Shown: one piece after another, positions 1 to 7,185 of the stretch
Numbering within the stretch: the stretch's first letter is position 1
Layout of the letters: each line of letters begins with the position of its first letter
Assembly: GCF_030656345.1 (NCBI RefSeq)
Contig: NZ_JAUSNR010000042.1
Span: 1-64,000, forward strand
Reading direction: 5' to 3'
Origin: Pseudotabrizicola sp.
Lineage (GTDB): Bacteria; Pseudomonadota; Alphaproteobacteria; Rhodobacterales; Rhodobacteraceae
DNA: 64,000 nucleotides
Notes under the pieces: model-generated
Told to the model about the DNA's origin: nothing
The model's database searches: none
What the model saw: the letters and a program-made list of their open reading frames with translations, nothing else
Translations under genes and position numbers: made by a program

Positions 1-303
1 GAACTGGACGCAGCACCCTTGCTTGCAACCTGGTGCGCAGGTGTGATGGATCCAACACCACGCCTGTTCGGCAAGGTCACGGGTCATCCGCGCCTTCGCG
101 ACGGTGCGCGGATTATCACATCGCCCTATCTGCAAGTGAACCCGGAACAGGCTTGGGCGCGCACATGGAGCCGCTATTACAGGCTGGGCGATCATGAGCC
201 CCGCTTTCTTGCAGAGCTGATCCTCGACGGCGTTGTCCCGTCCTCATCGGGGATGATCGATCTTCTGATCATGGGGTCCGTCTCCGGCAAATCCAGGCCC
301 TGA
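1..303 (+). CDS. Small protein, 5' end outside window (DUF6634-like)
   Basis: The frame is open from the first base to a TGA at 301-303, so the gene very probably begins before the window; a TTG at 19 could also serve as a start. The visible 100 residues include a GHPRL stretch, then a TSPY segment and a WARTWSRYYRLG segment. This arrangement resembles small plasmid-borne alphaproteobacterial proteins grouped as DUF6634, whose function is unknown. No signal peptide or membrane segment is visible. The next gene follows closely on the same strand, so the two may be co-transcribed. The family match is from memory and moderate; a function cannot be given. Confidence 0.5.
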   Translation, partial: ELDAAPLLATWCAGVMDPTPRLFGKVTGHPRLRDGARIITSPYLQVNPEQAWARTWSRYYRLGDHEPRFLAELILDGVVPSSSGMIDLLIMGSVSGKSRP

Positions 304-377
304 CAGTGTCGAACGCACATGCTGCGCGCGAGGTCGTTTTCCACGATGGCCTCAGCATGCCCAATCAGAGGGTCACC

Positions 378-1271
378 ATGTCGCCTATTGTTGTCCCATA
401 TGTCACCGGCAGACTGATCATTCTGGCCGATCTGCATATGGATCATTATCCCAGGTCCAACAGAGATCCATTTGCTGCTCATGGCCTCGATCAGGTCGAC
501 TGGTCGGGCATAGACGCCCTCATTGTCGCTGGCGACCTTGCCAACAATCCGACACAGACCTGGCCAGACGTGTTCAGGTTCTTGCGCCGCTATATTCCGT
601 CCGACCGGACGTATGTTTTTCCGGGCAACCATGATTTCTACCGGCACTCCCTCGACCGCGAAGCCGAGCTGCTTGAGATGACCAATGCTGCAGGCGCGAC
701 CTACGTGCAAAAGCGCGTGCTGCATCACGAATCAACCCGGGTCCTGTGCTGCACGCTCTGGACCGATTTTGCCTTGGGTGGAGACACAAGAAAGGCGATG
801 CAGGAGGCGCGGGCCCTCATGAACGATTTTCGTCTCATCGCAAGCAAGTGGTCGTTCGATCCCTCATCGACTGTGCCGGGCCTAGCACGTCCGCGTGCTG
901 TGACACCGGCAGACATACTGACATTGCATCTCGATCATCGAGAATGGCTTGATGCCGTACTTTCTGAACCAACTGCAGCAGGGCATCATAGAACAGTGGT
1001 TGTCACGCACCACGGGCCCCATCCCGCCACTGCGGGCAGCCAGGACACGCTGACGGCAGCTTTCCACTCGGACCTGTCGGACATGATTGCACGCCATCAA
1101 CCCGACTACTGGTTCTTCGGTCATTCGCACCGCCGCCTTGCGGCCATTGTCGGCAAAACAGACATCCGCAATATCTCGATGGGCTACCCCGGTGAGGCGA
1201 GGTTTCCGGGAGATCATCCACTTCGAGATCTGTGCATTCTTGATGCAGACGATGATCGGAGCACAAAATGA
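378..1271 (+). CDS. Calcineurin-like metallophosphoesterase
   Basis: Predicted soluble metal-dependent phosphoesterase of about 297 residues. The motif order is that of the calcineurin-like superfamily: an ADLHMDH metal site near the N-terminus, AGDLANN, PGNHDFY, then VVTHHGPHP and FGHSHRR towards the C-terminus, which together supply the two-metal ligands. I chose the ATG at 378 because GAGGG lies a few bases upstream; a GTG at 306 in the same frame would add 24 residues with no good ribosome site. It follows the partial gene at 1-303 in the same direction. The substrate cannot be deduced; related proteins cleave phosphodiesters or phosphomonoesters. It is not related in detail to the second phosphatase at 2817-3611. 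Confidence 0.85.
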   Translation: MSPIVVPYVTGRLIILADLHMDHYPRSNRDPFAAHGLDQVDWSGIDALIVAGDLANNPTQTWPDVFRFLRRYIPSDRTYVFPGNHDFYRHSLDREAELLEMTNAAGATYVQKRVLHHESTRVLCCTLWTDFALGGDTRKAMQEARALMNDFRLIASKWSFDPSSTVPGLARPRAVTPADILTLHLDHREWLDAVLSEPTAAGHHRTVVVTHHGPHPATAGSQDTLTAAFHSDLSDMIARHQPDYWFFGHSHRRLAAIVGKTDIRNISMGYPGEARFPGDHPLRDLCILDADDDRSTK

Positions 1272-1451
1272 CCGATCCGGTGTTCCTGATAAGGGCAGCC
1301 GAATATCGCCATCGTTCAAGACTATCGAAGCCGAGGTCGGCAGGAATGCTATCCAGTTGACACATCAGCCCGACACGTTACAGCGGCGGCGCCCAAAGAC
1401 ACCCGATGCGCGATCCAGCAGCGCGGGCGTCGCAGTCAAAGGGCAACTGAT

Positions 1452-2036
1452 CTAGGAGCCATGCTCCAGAAAGGTAGAGGCTACAAATTTGCGGCGTCCT
1501 GTCCACCAATCTTCTGCCTCTTGCATCAACAAATCGGCGCAGTGCCGTGCCAGCTGGCTTAGATCGATTGCCTGTCCTTCGCGGTCGCCTTCATCCTGCC
1601 CATCGGCATAAGAAAACCAGGAATCGCTGAAAAATCTGTCGCCAACAGGCTGCTGACCAACGCGCCAGCGGTCGGGCAAATAGATTCCGTTCCGGTAGAA
1701 AGCGCCGGTCATAGAGACACGGAGTTTATTTGGCGCGAAAGATTTGCAGTCGTCCACAACATTTCTGCGCTCAGGATCAGCGAAACCCAAGTTGATGCAA
1801 AACCTTTCACTGGGGGCATGGAACTGGAAGTTCACCAGCGACACAAAGCCATCGACATCCCTATAGAAATTTGGAAATGAGCCCTTGAGGCCCATTTTCC
1901 GCAGAGTAGGCACGCAGTGCGTTTTTAGTGCGCTGCTCATGTCTGCCGTATTCGTCATACTCAATGTCCAATCTTTCGCCCCCAGGCTCTTTGAGACAGT
2001 ATCCCAGATTTCCGTCAGGGCTTTAGGATATTTCAA
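1452..2036 (-). CDS. DUF4304-like protein
   Basis: A 194-residue soluble protein. The central part (roughly residues 45-85), with FYRD, VSLVNFQFH and FCINLGF, follows the pattern of DUF4304 proteins, in which a basic aromatic strand precedes a hydrophobic strand pair ending in NLG. The C-terminal third is acidic, then helical with paired tryptophans (EDWW). No signal peptide or transmembrane segment is seen. The start codon lies one base past the stop of the DUF1403 remnant at 2038, so both were once read together. The function of the family is unknown. It is convergent with the phosphoesterase at 378-1271. Confidence 0.6.
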   Translation of the reverse strand: MKYPKALTEIWDTVSKSLGAKDWTLSMTNTADMSSALKTHCVPTLRKMGLKGSFPNFYRDVDGFVSLVNFQFHAPSERFCINLGFADPERRNVVDDCKSFAPNKLRVSMTGAFYRNGIYLPDRWRVGQQPVGDRFFSDSWFSYADGQDEGDREGQAIDLSQLARHCADLLMQEAEDWWTGRRKFVASTFLEHGS

Positions 2037-2037
2037 G

Positions 2038-2391
2038 TCACACTGTCCAAAAGCGGGCCGAGGGAATGGGCCAGCTCAGCGATTGTGCCAGCACGGCATC
2101 TGCGAGGATCAGGGTTGCAGTCTCGCCGCGCGGCGTTTCCTCCAGCCACGCCTCGAGTGCTTTCGCCGCGCGATCCACCGGGGTTGAGCCGCCGGCATCC
2201 AGACACTGAACAATCTGATCGGTCGCAGCGCCCTCCAGCGCGCGGCTCAGATGCGCCACGGAGATCGGCCTCGCCACGGCTTTGGACCAATGCCGAAAGA
2301 TCCTTCCCGCCGGGCCCGGATCATCGCCCGCCTCAGCGGCACCAGCATCGGCAAGGGTTCTGATGGCTTGACGCGGGATTTTCTCATGCAG
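2038..2391 (-). pseudogene. Truncated C-terminal remnant of a DUF1403 gene
   Basis: The minus strand is open from 2391 to a stop at 2038 but begins directly after an in-frame TGA (2392-2394) and has no ATG near its start. The translation contains GDDPGPAGRIF, then HWSKAVARP, and ends with ATLILADAVLAQSLSWP. That succession matches the C-terminal part of DUF1403 proteins as I know them, where GDDPGPAGR and a LADAVLA-GWP segment are typical. The large N-terminal part is missing. A GTG at about 2277 would still allow a 79-residue product, so a residual short protein cannot be ruled out. DUF1403 genes are common beside replication modules of Rhodobacteraceae plasmids, which fits the location. Confidence 0.6.
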
Positions 2392-2467
2392 TCAGTTTAG
2401 ATGATGGCGGCTCTTTTGTCTGGTATTTTTTAAAAAAAGCGCTGCATCATTCATATCCAAATTATGT

Positions 2468-2488
2468 CCGATAATCCTGCATTATCGG
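2468..2488. repeat. Inverted repeat CCGATAAT-5-ATTATCGG
   Basis: Perfect 8-bp arms, 2468-2475 and 2481-2488, are separated by CCTGC. It lies in an AT-rich patch just beyond the broken end of the DUF1403 remnant. The left half reads TGTCCGATAAT, which is reminiscent of half-sites bound by serine resolvases, but no resolvase gene is nearby. It could be a recombination scar or simply a hairpin. Confidence 0.45.
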
Positions 2489-2495
2489 GTCTCAG

Positions 2496-2522
2496 AACAA
2501 AGGGGGCGAAATGCGCGCCCCC
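2496..2522 (-). terminator. Rho-independent terminator
   Basis: GGGGGCG (2502-2508) pairs with CGCCCCC (2516-2522). On the minus strand the hairpin is followed by TTTGTT. It lies 7 bases past the stop at 2529, so it closes the minus-strand unit that starts with the phosphatase at 3611. Confidence 0.65.
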
Positions 2523-2528
2523 GTTCCC

Positions 2529-2678
2529 TCAGATGCCGTCGATCAGGATACCCAGCGCGCGCTTCAAGGCGTCCCGATGCTGGATCAGCGTCCCGACCCG
2601 CTGGTTCAGCTCGGGTTCAGACACCGCAGCCAGTTCCTGCACCCGGACAATCCATGCCGCACCCTCGGCCTCGACCAT
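2529..2678 (-). CDS. Small hypothetical protein (about 49 aa)
   Basis: Short minus-strand frame between the phosphatase gene and a convincing terminator. From the ATG at 2678 it encodes an amphipathic, Glu/Leu-rich peptide containing EAEGAAWIVRVQEL and ending LGILIDGI, which looks like helical coding sequence. The same frame is open upstream to 2780 and runs through the parS-like palindrome, so a longer 83-residue version is possible. There is no strong ribosome site at either start. I do not recognise a family. The main support is the terminator placed directly after its stop. Confidence 0.35.
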   Translation of the reverse strand: MVEAEGAAWIVRVQELAAVSEPELNQRVGTLIQHRDALKRALGILIDGI

Positions 2679-2751
2679 CGGGGTCAGCCCCGGAAGGCAG
2701 CATAGCGCCCGGCCTCGCGCAAGGGTGCCGCATCTGCTGCCTGCACCGGCC

Positions 2752-2775
2752 AAATGTTTCGCGCGCGAAACATTT
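2752..2775. promoter_or_regulatory. parS-like palindrome 1
   Basis: Perfect 24-bp palindrome with core TGTTTCGCGCGCGAAACA. The same core recurs at 5269-5290 and 7136-7161, all within 4.5 kb of parAB. Perfect GC-centred palindromes repeated around a parAB operon are typical ParB-binding centromere sites. This copy lies between the phosphatase gene and the small ORF at 2529-2678. Confidence 0.75.
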
Positions 2776-2816
2776 CCCACCTCTGGCGGCTGCAGGGATC
2801 ATTTTTGGAATGGCGA

Positions 2817-3611
2817 TCAGACCGCGTCACCCGGGGGGGTTGAGATGAAACACACACCCTGTGCATTCAGCACCGCTGCCGTCAGGCAGCCAGTCCGCCA
2901 GGCCCCGGTGTCCACCGCGATGCGTCCGTTCCGGGCGCTTGGGGTGCGGGTGATCATATGACCATGTGCAACCCACAGCCCGTCGCTGCGGGAACGGGTC
3001 ATGAAGCTGTGATGCCCCCAAAGCAGGCTGGTGCTTGTCTGAGCTTCCATCGGACGGCCGGGGTCGGCACCGGCATGCGTGACGACGATGTGATCTTCTT
3101 GCCAGATCAGCGGAAGCGCCAGAAGCCAGCTGTGCAGCCCGTCCGGCAGGGCCCCCAGAAGATCGTCGCGCAGCGCAACAAGTGTGCTGCCGGGGGCGCT
3201 GCCCGGCAGGCGGCGGTACGGCGACAGGCCAAAGCTTTCCAGCGTTGCATCCCCGCCGCTCGACAGCCAGCGCGGCCCGTGTGACACCGGGTCTTCCAGA
3301 AAATCCAGCATCATGCGTTCATGATTGCCCATCAGGCACCCGACCGCAGCAAAGGGCGCGGGGGCGGCACACCAGTCGCGCACACGGGCCAGCACCCCGG
3401 CGCTGTCTGGCCCGCGGTCAATCAGATCGCCCACCAGAATCACGCGGGTCCGGGCGGGATCGGGCTCATGGCACAGGTGCCGGACCAGAGTGTCCAGCAG
3501 ATCAGACCGGCCATGAATGTCACCGATGATGCAGACCGGGTCTTTTGGGGCAGGCAGGGCGGCATAGGGGGGTTGCGGTTTGAGCCGCTTCAGAAAACGC
3601 GAAATCGCCAT
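2817..3611 (-). CDS. Serine/threonine-type metallophosphatase (PPP family)
   Basis: A 264-residue protein of the bacterial PPP/PrpA-ApaH-like group. The signature motifs occur in order: GDIHGR (near residue 30), GDLIDRGPDS (near 60) and GNHERM (near 95), followed by VVTHAG and WVAHGHM, which supply the later metal-binding histidines. Such enzymes dephosphorylate proteins or hydrolyse diadenosine polyphosphates; which applies here is not decided. The start at 3611 has a GGAG element upstream. No signal peptide is seen, so it is cytosolic. It heads a short minus-strand unit that ends at the terminator at 2496-2522. A parS-like site lies just downstream. Confidence 0.85.
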   Translation of the reverse strand: MAISRFLKRLKPQPPYAALPAPKDPVCIIGDIHGRSDLLDTLVRHLCHEPDPARTRVILVGDLIDRGPDSAGVLARVRDWCAAPAPFAAVGCLMGNHERMMLDFLEDPVSHGPRWLSSGGDATLESFGLSPYRRLPGSAPGSTLVALRDDLLGALPDGLHSWLLALPLIWQEDHIVVTHAGADPGRPMEAQTSTSLLWGHHSFMTRSRSDGLWVAHGHMITRTPSARNGRIAVDTGAWRTGCLTAAVLNAQGVCFISTPPGDAV

Positions 3612-3644
3612 GCCTGCTCCATGAAGTCAGGGCTCCGTCTGGAC

Positions 3645-3752
3645 TCAGGACGAAACCGGGTACCACAGGAGTGTCAGCGCAAATCCCGCCAGCCCCCCGG
3701 CCAGATAGGCCAGAGCAACATCCAGCGGCAAGGCCGTCTGAGGGTCCGACAT
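3645..3752 (-). CDS. Possible 35-aa single-pass membrane peptide
   Basis: A minus-strand frame from ATG 3752 to TGA 3645 encodes a short N-terminal MSDPQTALPLD segment followed by a hydrophobic stretch of about 20 residues (VALAYLAGGLAG then FALTLLWYPV). An upstream in-frame ATG at 3776 would extend it to 43 residues. GGATGG precedes the inner start. It lies 33 bases upstream of the phosphatase gene on the same strand and could be its leader partner. No homologue is recognised, and the evidence is only composition and position. Confidence 0.3.
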   Translation of the reverse strand: MSDPQTALPLDVALAYLAGGLAGFALTLLWYPVSS

Positions 3753-3853
3753 TACCATCCATATGGCGCCGGTCATGCTGCCGGCAATTGTTGTTATGAT
3801 CCTGCATATCATTCAGCCCTGCCCTCCCCGGTCGCGCTGTTTTATTGTTCTTT

Positions 3854-3863
3854 TGGAAACAAT
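3854..3863 (+). promoter_or_regulatory. TGGAAACAAT motif, site 1
   Basis: Exact copy of a 10-bp motif found five times in this window, always upstream of a plus-strand gene. It lies about 170 bp before the GT4 glycosyltransferase at 4034. ATTGTT sits 10 bp to its left, giving an imperfect dyad. The rest of the 3612-4033 gap shows only the small minus-strand frame at 3645-3752. Confidence 0.55.
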
Positions 3864-4033
3864 CTAGCTGAATTCTGATGCTCAGCGAAGCCTGAGGTTT
3901 ATGCTTGTGACATATATTGAAGATATGTGGCTTTGCTGCGGTGCAAGGGGAATACGCTTTTCTTGCCCCGGTTCTTTGGATATGGCTACGGAATAAAGCA
4001 GCAATTTCACAAAGATGATTGAACAGGGAACAG

Positions 4034-5239
4034 ATGCAATTCAAAGATCCGCGCCGCGTTCTGATCGTTGTCGAGAATTTGCCTGTTCCCCTTGACCGCC
4101 GTGTCTGGCTGGAGGCGACCTCGCTGACCGAAGCAGGCTATCAGGTGTCGGTGATCTGCCCGATGGGGCGGGGCTGGACCAAGGCCCGGGAAGAGATCGA
4201 CGGCGTCCAGATTTACCGCTACCCCGAACCTGTCGAGGCGCATTCCGGGGCTGTGGCCTATGCCCGCGAATATCTGCATGCGCTGTGGCACATGTTCCGG
4301 CTGGCCCGCGTGGTCCGGCGCGAGCATGGGTTTGATGTGATCCATGGCTGCAACCCGCCCGATCTGATCTTCCTTCTGGGCCTGCGCTACCGGATGTCGG
4401 GCGTGCGCTATCTGTTTGACCATCACGATGTCTGCCCCGAGCTGTTCGAGGCCAAGTTCAACAAGCGCGGGCTTTTGTACCGGATCATGCTGATCTGGGA
4501 ACGCATGACCTTTGCCGTGGCCGATGTGTCGATGGCCACCAATGAAAGTTTCCGTCAGATCGCGATCCGGCGCGGCAAAATGCAGCCCGAAGATGTCTTC
4601 GTCATCCGCTCGGCCCCCAAGGTGGAAACCTTTCTGCCCGGCCCCGGCAACCGTGACTATCGCCGCGGTGCCAGCACGGTGATGGGCTATGTCGGGGTGA
4701 TCGGCCAGCAGGAAGGCATGGATCTGCTGGTGCAGGCGGCTGAGCATCTGATCCGCAAGCTGGACAAGCGCGATGTGCATTTCGTCATCGTGGGCTTTGG
4801 CCCGACGCTGGAAGAGGTCAGGGCCGATGTCGCGGGCCGCGGGCTGGAGCGGTATTTCACCTTTACCGGCGCCCTGTTCGGCGATGACATGCTGGCGGCG
4901 CTGAACGCGGTCGATATCGGGGTCTCGCCCGACCCGAAGAACGCGATGAACGACATCTCGACCATGAACAAGGTCATGGAATACATGACCCTGGAAAAGC
5001 CGGTGGTGCAGTTTGATCTGACCGAAGGCCGCGCCTCGGCCGGGGATGCCTCACTTTACGCCCGCGCCAATGATCCGGTGGATTTCGCCACGAAAATCGC
5101 CTGGCTGATCGACAACCCGGCTGAGGCGCAGCAGATGGGGAAGATGGGGCGGCAGCGGGTGCTGGACACGCTGTCCTGGCAACATTCGGTGCCACAGCTT
5201 CTGGCAGCCTATGCGCGGGTGTTTGACAAGCGGCGCTAG
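4034..5239 (+). CDS. GT4-family glycosyltransferase
   Basis: A 401-residue cytosolic glycosyltransferase with a two-Rossmann GT-B layout. The N-terminal acceptor half has VVENLPVPLDRRVW, and CNPPDLIFLLG is followed by YLFDHHDVCPEL, the pattern of WbuB-like GT4 enzymes. The C-terminal donor half has GYVGVIGQQEGMD, a GFGPTLEEV strand, and ISTMNKVMEYM, where the donor-binding acidic residue usually lies. The ATG at 4034 is preceded by AGGGAA; a TTG at 4019 is a weaker alternative. It stands alone between the backbone and the partition operon and has a TGGAAACAAT site upstream, like several EPS genes here. A role in EPS assembly is inferred from that and from the wider locus; the sugar is unknown. 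Confidence 0.85.
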   Translation: MQFKDPRRVLIVVENLPVPLDRRVWLEATSLTEAGYQVSVICPMGRGWTKAREEIDGVQIYRYPEPVEAHSGAVAYAREYLHALWHMFRLARVVRREHGFDVIHGCNPPDLIFLLGLRYRMSGVRYLFDHHDVCPELFEAKFNKRGLLYRIMLIWERMTFAVADVSMATNESFRQIAIRRGKMQPEDVFVIRSAPKVETFLPGPGNRDYRRGASTVMGYVGVIGQQEGMDLLVQAAEHLIRKLDKRDVHFVIVGFGPTLEEVRADVAGRGLERYFTFTGALFGDDMLAALNAVDIGVSPDPKNAMNDISTMNKVMEYMTLEKPVVQFDLTEGRASAGDASLYARANDPVDFATKIAWLIDNPAEAQQMGKMGRQRVLDTLSWQHSVPQLLAAYARVFDKRR

Positions 5240-5266
5240 ATTTCGGCGCGGCCTGACCTCGGCCTG

Positions 5267-6001
5267 CTAATGTTTCGCGCGCGAAACATTTCCCGCCGTC
5301 ACCCGGTCGCGCAGCCAGTCCGGCGGCAGCACGGCCCAGGACCGCACCGCGCCAGTGGTTGCCGCCACCATCACGGCAGAGACCGACCAGCCCGCCTCCG
5401 ACGACAGCAGGACAGGCGCACCGGAATTGCCCGACACCACCGGGCAATCAAAACCCAGCAGGCCCGGGACCACCCCGGTCAGACGGCAGGTCAGCTTGTC
5501 GCCGATCTGGTCCGGGGTCTGACGGTCAAAGCCAAACACCTCAAACACCGTGCCCAGGGGCGGCAGACGGCCCGGCGCGGTCAGCGCAAGCGGTGCCACC
5601 TTGTCCGGCATCACCAGCCGGTTCAGCCGGATCAGAGCCACATCTGCGGCCAAAGCCGCAAGGCCGGGCCCGCCCGGTGCCTCGGTCACGATCACCTCGA
5701 CCCCATGGCGCAGGTCGAAAAAGCGCCGGTCTGCGGGGCCAAGGCTGCGCCCCGCCACATCCCTGCGCCAGCCAAAGTGAAACCGGATGCGGGTCGGATC
5801 ATTGACCGCGCCGCGCACGCAATGCGCCGCCGTCAGCACCAGATCGGCGGCCACCAGCGCGCCGGTACAGACCGGCGTTCCGGGCTGCACGCTGGCCCCC
5901 TGACTGATCCGGCCAAGGCTGGCCGGAGGGGTCTGCGCAACCACCGGCGCGGCCAGAAGCGCCAGCAGGCTGACTGCGACAAGGGCCGCAGCGCTACCCA
6001 C
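5267..6001 (-). CDS. Secreted trypsin-like serine protease (S1 family)
   Basis: A 244-residue protein with a Sec signal peptide (hydrophobic residues 4-20, cleavage likely after VVAQ) and a chymotrypsin-fold domain. The catalytic triad is visible: His60 in LTAAHC, Asp120 in AADVALIRL and Ser193 in SGNSGAPVL. It probably acts in the periplasm or outside the cell. Its start overlaps the last 8 bases of parB, so it is the third gene of the par operon, an unusual partner for partition genes. Its final codons and the TAG stop run into the parS-like palindrome at 5269-5290, so the protein tail NVSRAKH is encoded by the palindrome. Its substrate is unknown. Confidence 0.85.
   Translation of the reverse strand: MGSAAALVAVSLLALLAAPVVAQTPPASLGRISQGASVQPGTPVCTGALVAADLVLTAAHCVRGAVNDPTRIRFHFGWRRDVAGRSLGPADRRFFDLRHGVEVIVTEAPGGPGLAALAADVALIRLNRLVMPDKVAPLALTAPGRLPPLGTVFEVFGFDRQTPDQIGDKLTCRLTGVVPGLLGFDCPVVSGNSGAPVLLSSEAGWSVSAVMVAATTGAVRSWAVLPPDWLRDRVTAGNVSRAKH
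5269..5290. promoter_or_regulatory. parS-like palindrome 2
   Basis: Perfect 22-bp palindrome with the shared core TGTTTCGCGCGCGAAACA. It overlaps the 3' end of the protease gene, including one base of its stop codon. It is the middle one of three copies. Confidence 0.75.
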
Positions 6002-7067
6002 GGGTCGCCAGCCAGCGCTCCAGCGCGTCGCGGAAATCAGGGTCTACCCTTGGGCCGGACAGGGTCAGCACCGGCCGCGACCAGCCGCCGGAGACTTCCA
6101 GAAACACGCCCGGGCTGAACTCTTTGACAGACGGCGGCAGAACCTTGGTTTTCGCGGTGTCAGAGCCGGTTTTGCCCGAAACAAACGCCGCAAGCCGCGC
6201 CTGTTCGCCCGCCGGATCCGGGGCCGGATCGGCGGCAAGGCGGTCGACCAGCGCCTGCGCCTCTGCCGGGCGCTGGTCCAGCGCCTGCGCCAGGGCCAGA
6301 CCCAGCCGTTCGGGCAGGGCGGCAGGAAAACGCAACACGCCATCCAGCAGCCGGTACAGCGACAAAAAGCTGCCGATCTTGGACCGGCGGGCCCGGCTGG
6401 CCGAGGCAAACAGCCGTTGCAGAGCCTGTTTTTCCGTCTCGAACACACCGGCATCGACGGCGCGCGCGGCAATGCGGGCGCGTTCGTAATAGGACAGGCC
6501 AAGGCGGATCTCGTTTTCCTCGACCATCGCGACATAGGCATCCTGCGCGCTGCCCGGCTGTCGCAGCAGGGCCTGCACTTCGGCAAACCGCTGCTCTCCG
6601 GTCTCGGAAAACAGCCGTGTCAGAGCCTGAATCCGCCGCCAGCCAGAGATCAGCCCGAAGCGCCCCGAGGCAAGCTCAACCACCTCGACCGGCGTGCGCT
6701 GGCCATGGCTGCGCAGCGAGGTCATCAGAGGGGCGAGCTCGTCTTCGTCAAGGCTGATGCGGTCGCGCATCAGATGGTCACAGTCGATCTGGTCGAGCGC
6801 GAGCCGCAGCACCAGCCGCCCCTCGGCCCGGGCCCGCGCCATGGCATCTGACAGCTCGGTCAGCGCGGCCTGCGCCGAAGCCTCGGCCACCACCTGCGCA
6901 ATCGGGGCCGGTGATCCGAGACCCGGGCGCAGAAAGGCCTTGGTTTCCAAAGGCTCGTTTTGCGCCCGCTCAGAGCCGGTATCCTCGGCGAGAAAGGGAA
7001 AAGAGGTCAGACGTCTGCGCTTTGCCATGGGCAATCTCCGGAATGTGCTGCGCCAGAATCTGCGCAA
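5994..7067 (-). CDS. parB: Plasmid partition protein ParB
   Basis: A 357-residue centromere-binding protein. A basic N-terminus (MAKRRRL nearby) precedes the ParB N-terminal nuclease-like domain: LIRDRI-type spacing with DQIDCDHLMRDRISLDEDEL, then SLRSHGQRTPVEVV and GRFGLISGWRRIQAL. The helix-turn-helix region follows at about residues 190-245, with EENEIRLGLSYYERARIA and KIGSFLSLYRLL. It should bind the three GC-rich palindromes nearby and act with ParA in segregation. The gene follows parA after a gap of about 120 bp that itself holds a palindrome. The protease gene overlaps its 3' end. Confidence 0.92.
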   Translation of the reverse strand: MRRFWRSTFRRLPMAKRRRLTSFPFLAEDTGSERAQNEPLETKAFLRPGLGSPAPIAQVVAEASAQAALTELSDAMARARAEGRLVLRLALDQIDCDHLMRDRISLDEDELAPLMTSLRSHGQRTPVEVVELASGRFGLISGWRRIQALTRLFSETGEQRFAEVQALLRQPGSAQDAYVAMVEENEIRLGLSYYERARIAARAVDAGVFETEKQALQRLFASASRARRSKIGSFLSLYRLLDGVLRFPAALPERLGLALAQALDQRPAEAQALVDRLAADPAPDPAGEQARLAAFVSGKTGSDTAKTKVLPPSVKEFSPGVFLEVSGGWSRPVLTLSGPRVDPDFRDALERWLATRG

Positions 7068-7135
7068 ATGGTCTGGCCAGTCTGTCCGGCGGATCTTGCC
7101 ATTCTGTCAGACCAGCGTGCGCGGGCCGGACCCGG

Positions 7136-7161
7136 CAAATGTTTCGCGCGCGAAACATTTG
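7136..7161. promoter_or_regulatory. parS-like palindrome 3 (parA-parB gap)
   Basis: Perfect 26-bp palindrome, the longest of the three, with the core TGTTTCGCGCGCGAAACA extended outwards to CAAA and TTTG. It occupies the intergenic space between parA and parB. Binding here could also regulate parB expression. Confidence 0.78.
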
Positions 7162-7185
7162 GGGCAGGTCTTGTGCGCGCCCCCC

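Noticed and set aside
2466..2488. Resolvase (res) site
   Set aside because: Only one TGTCCGATAAT half-site and one hairpin are present, without sub-sites II/III or a resolvase gene; kept only as an inverted repeat.
2464..2961. 165-aa plus-strand frame
   Set aside because: It crosses a terminator hairpin and the parS-like palindrome and lies antisense to the small ORF and the phosphatase 3' end.
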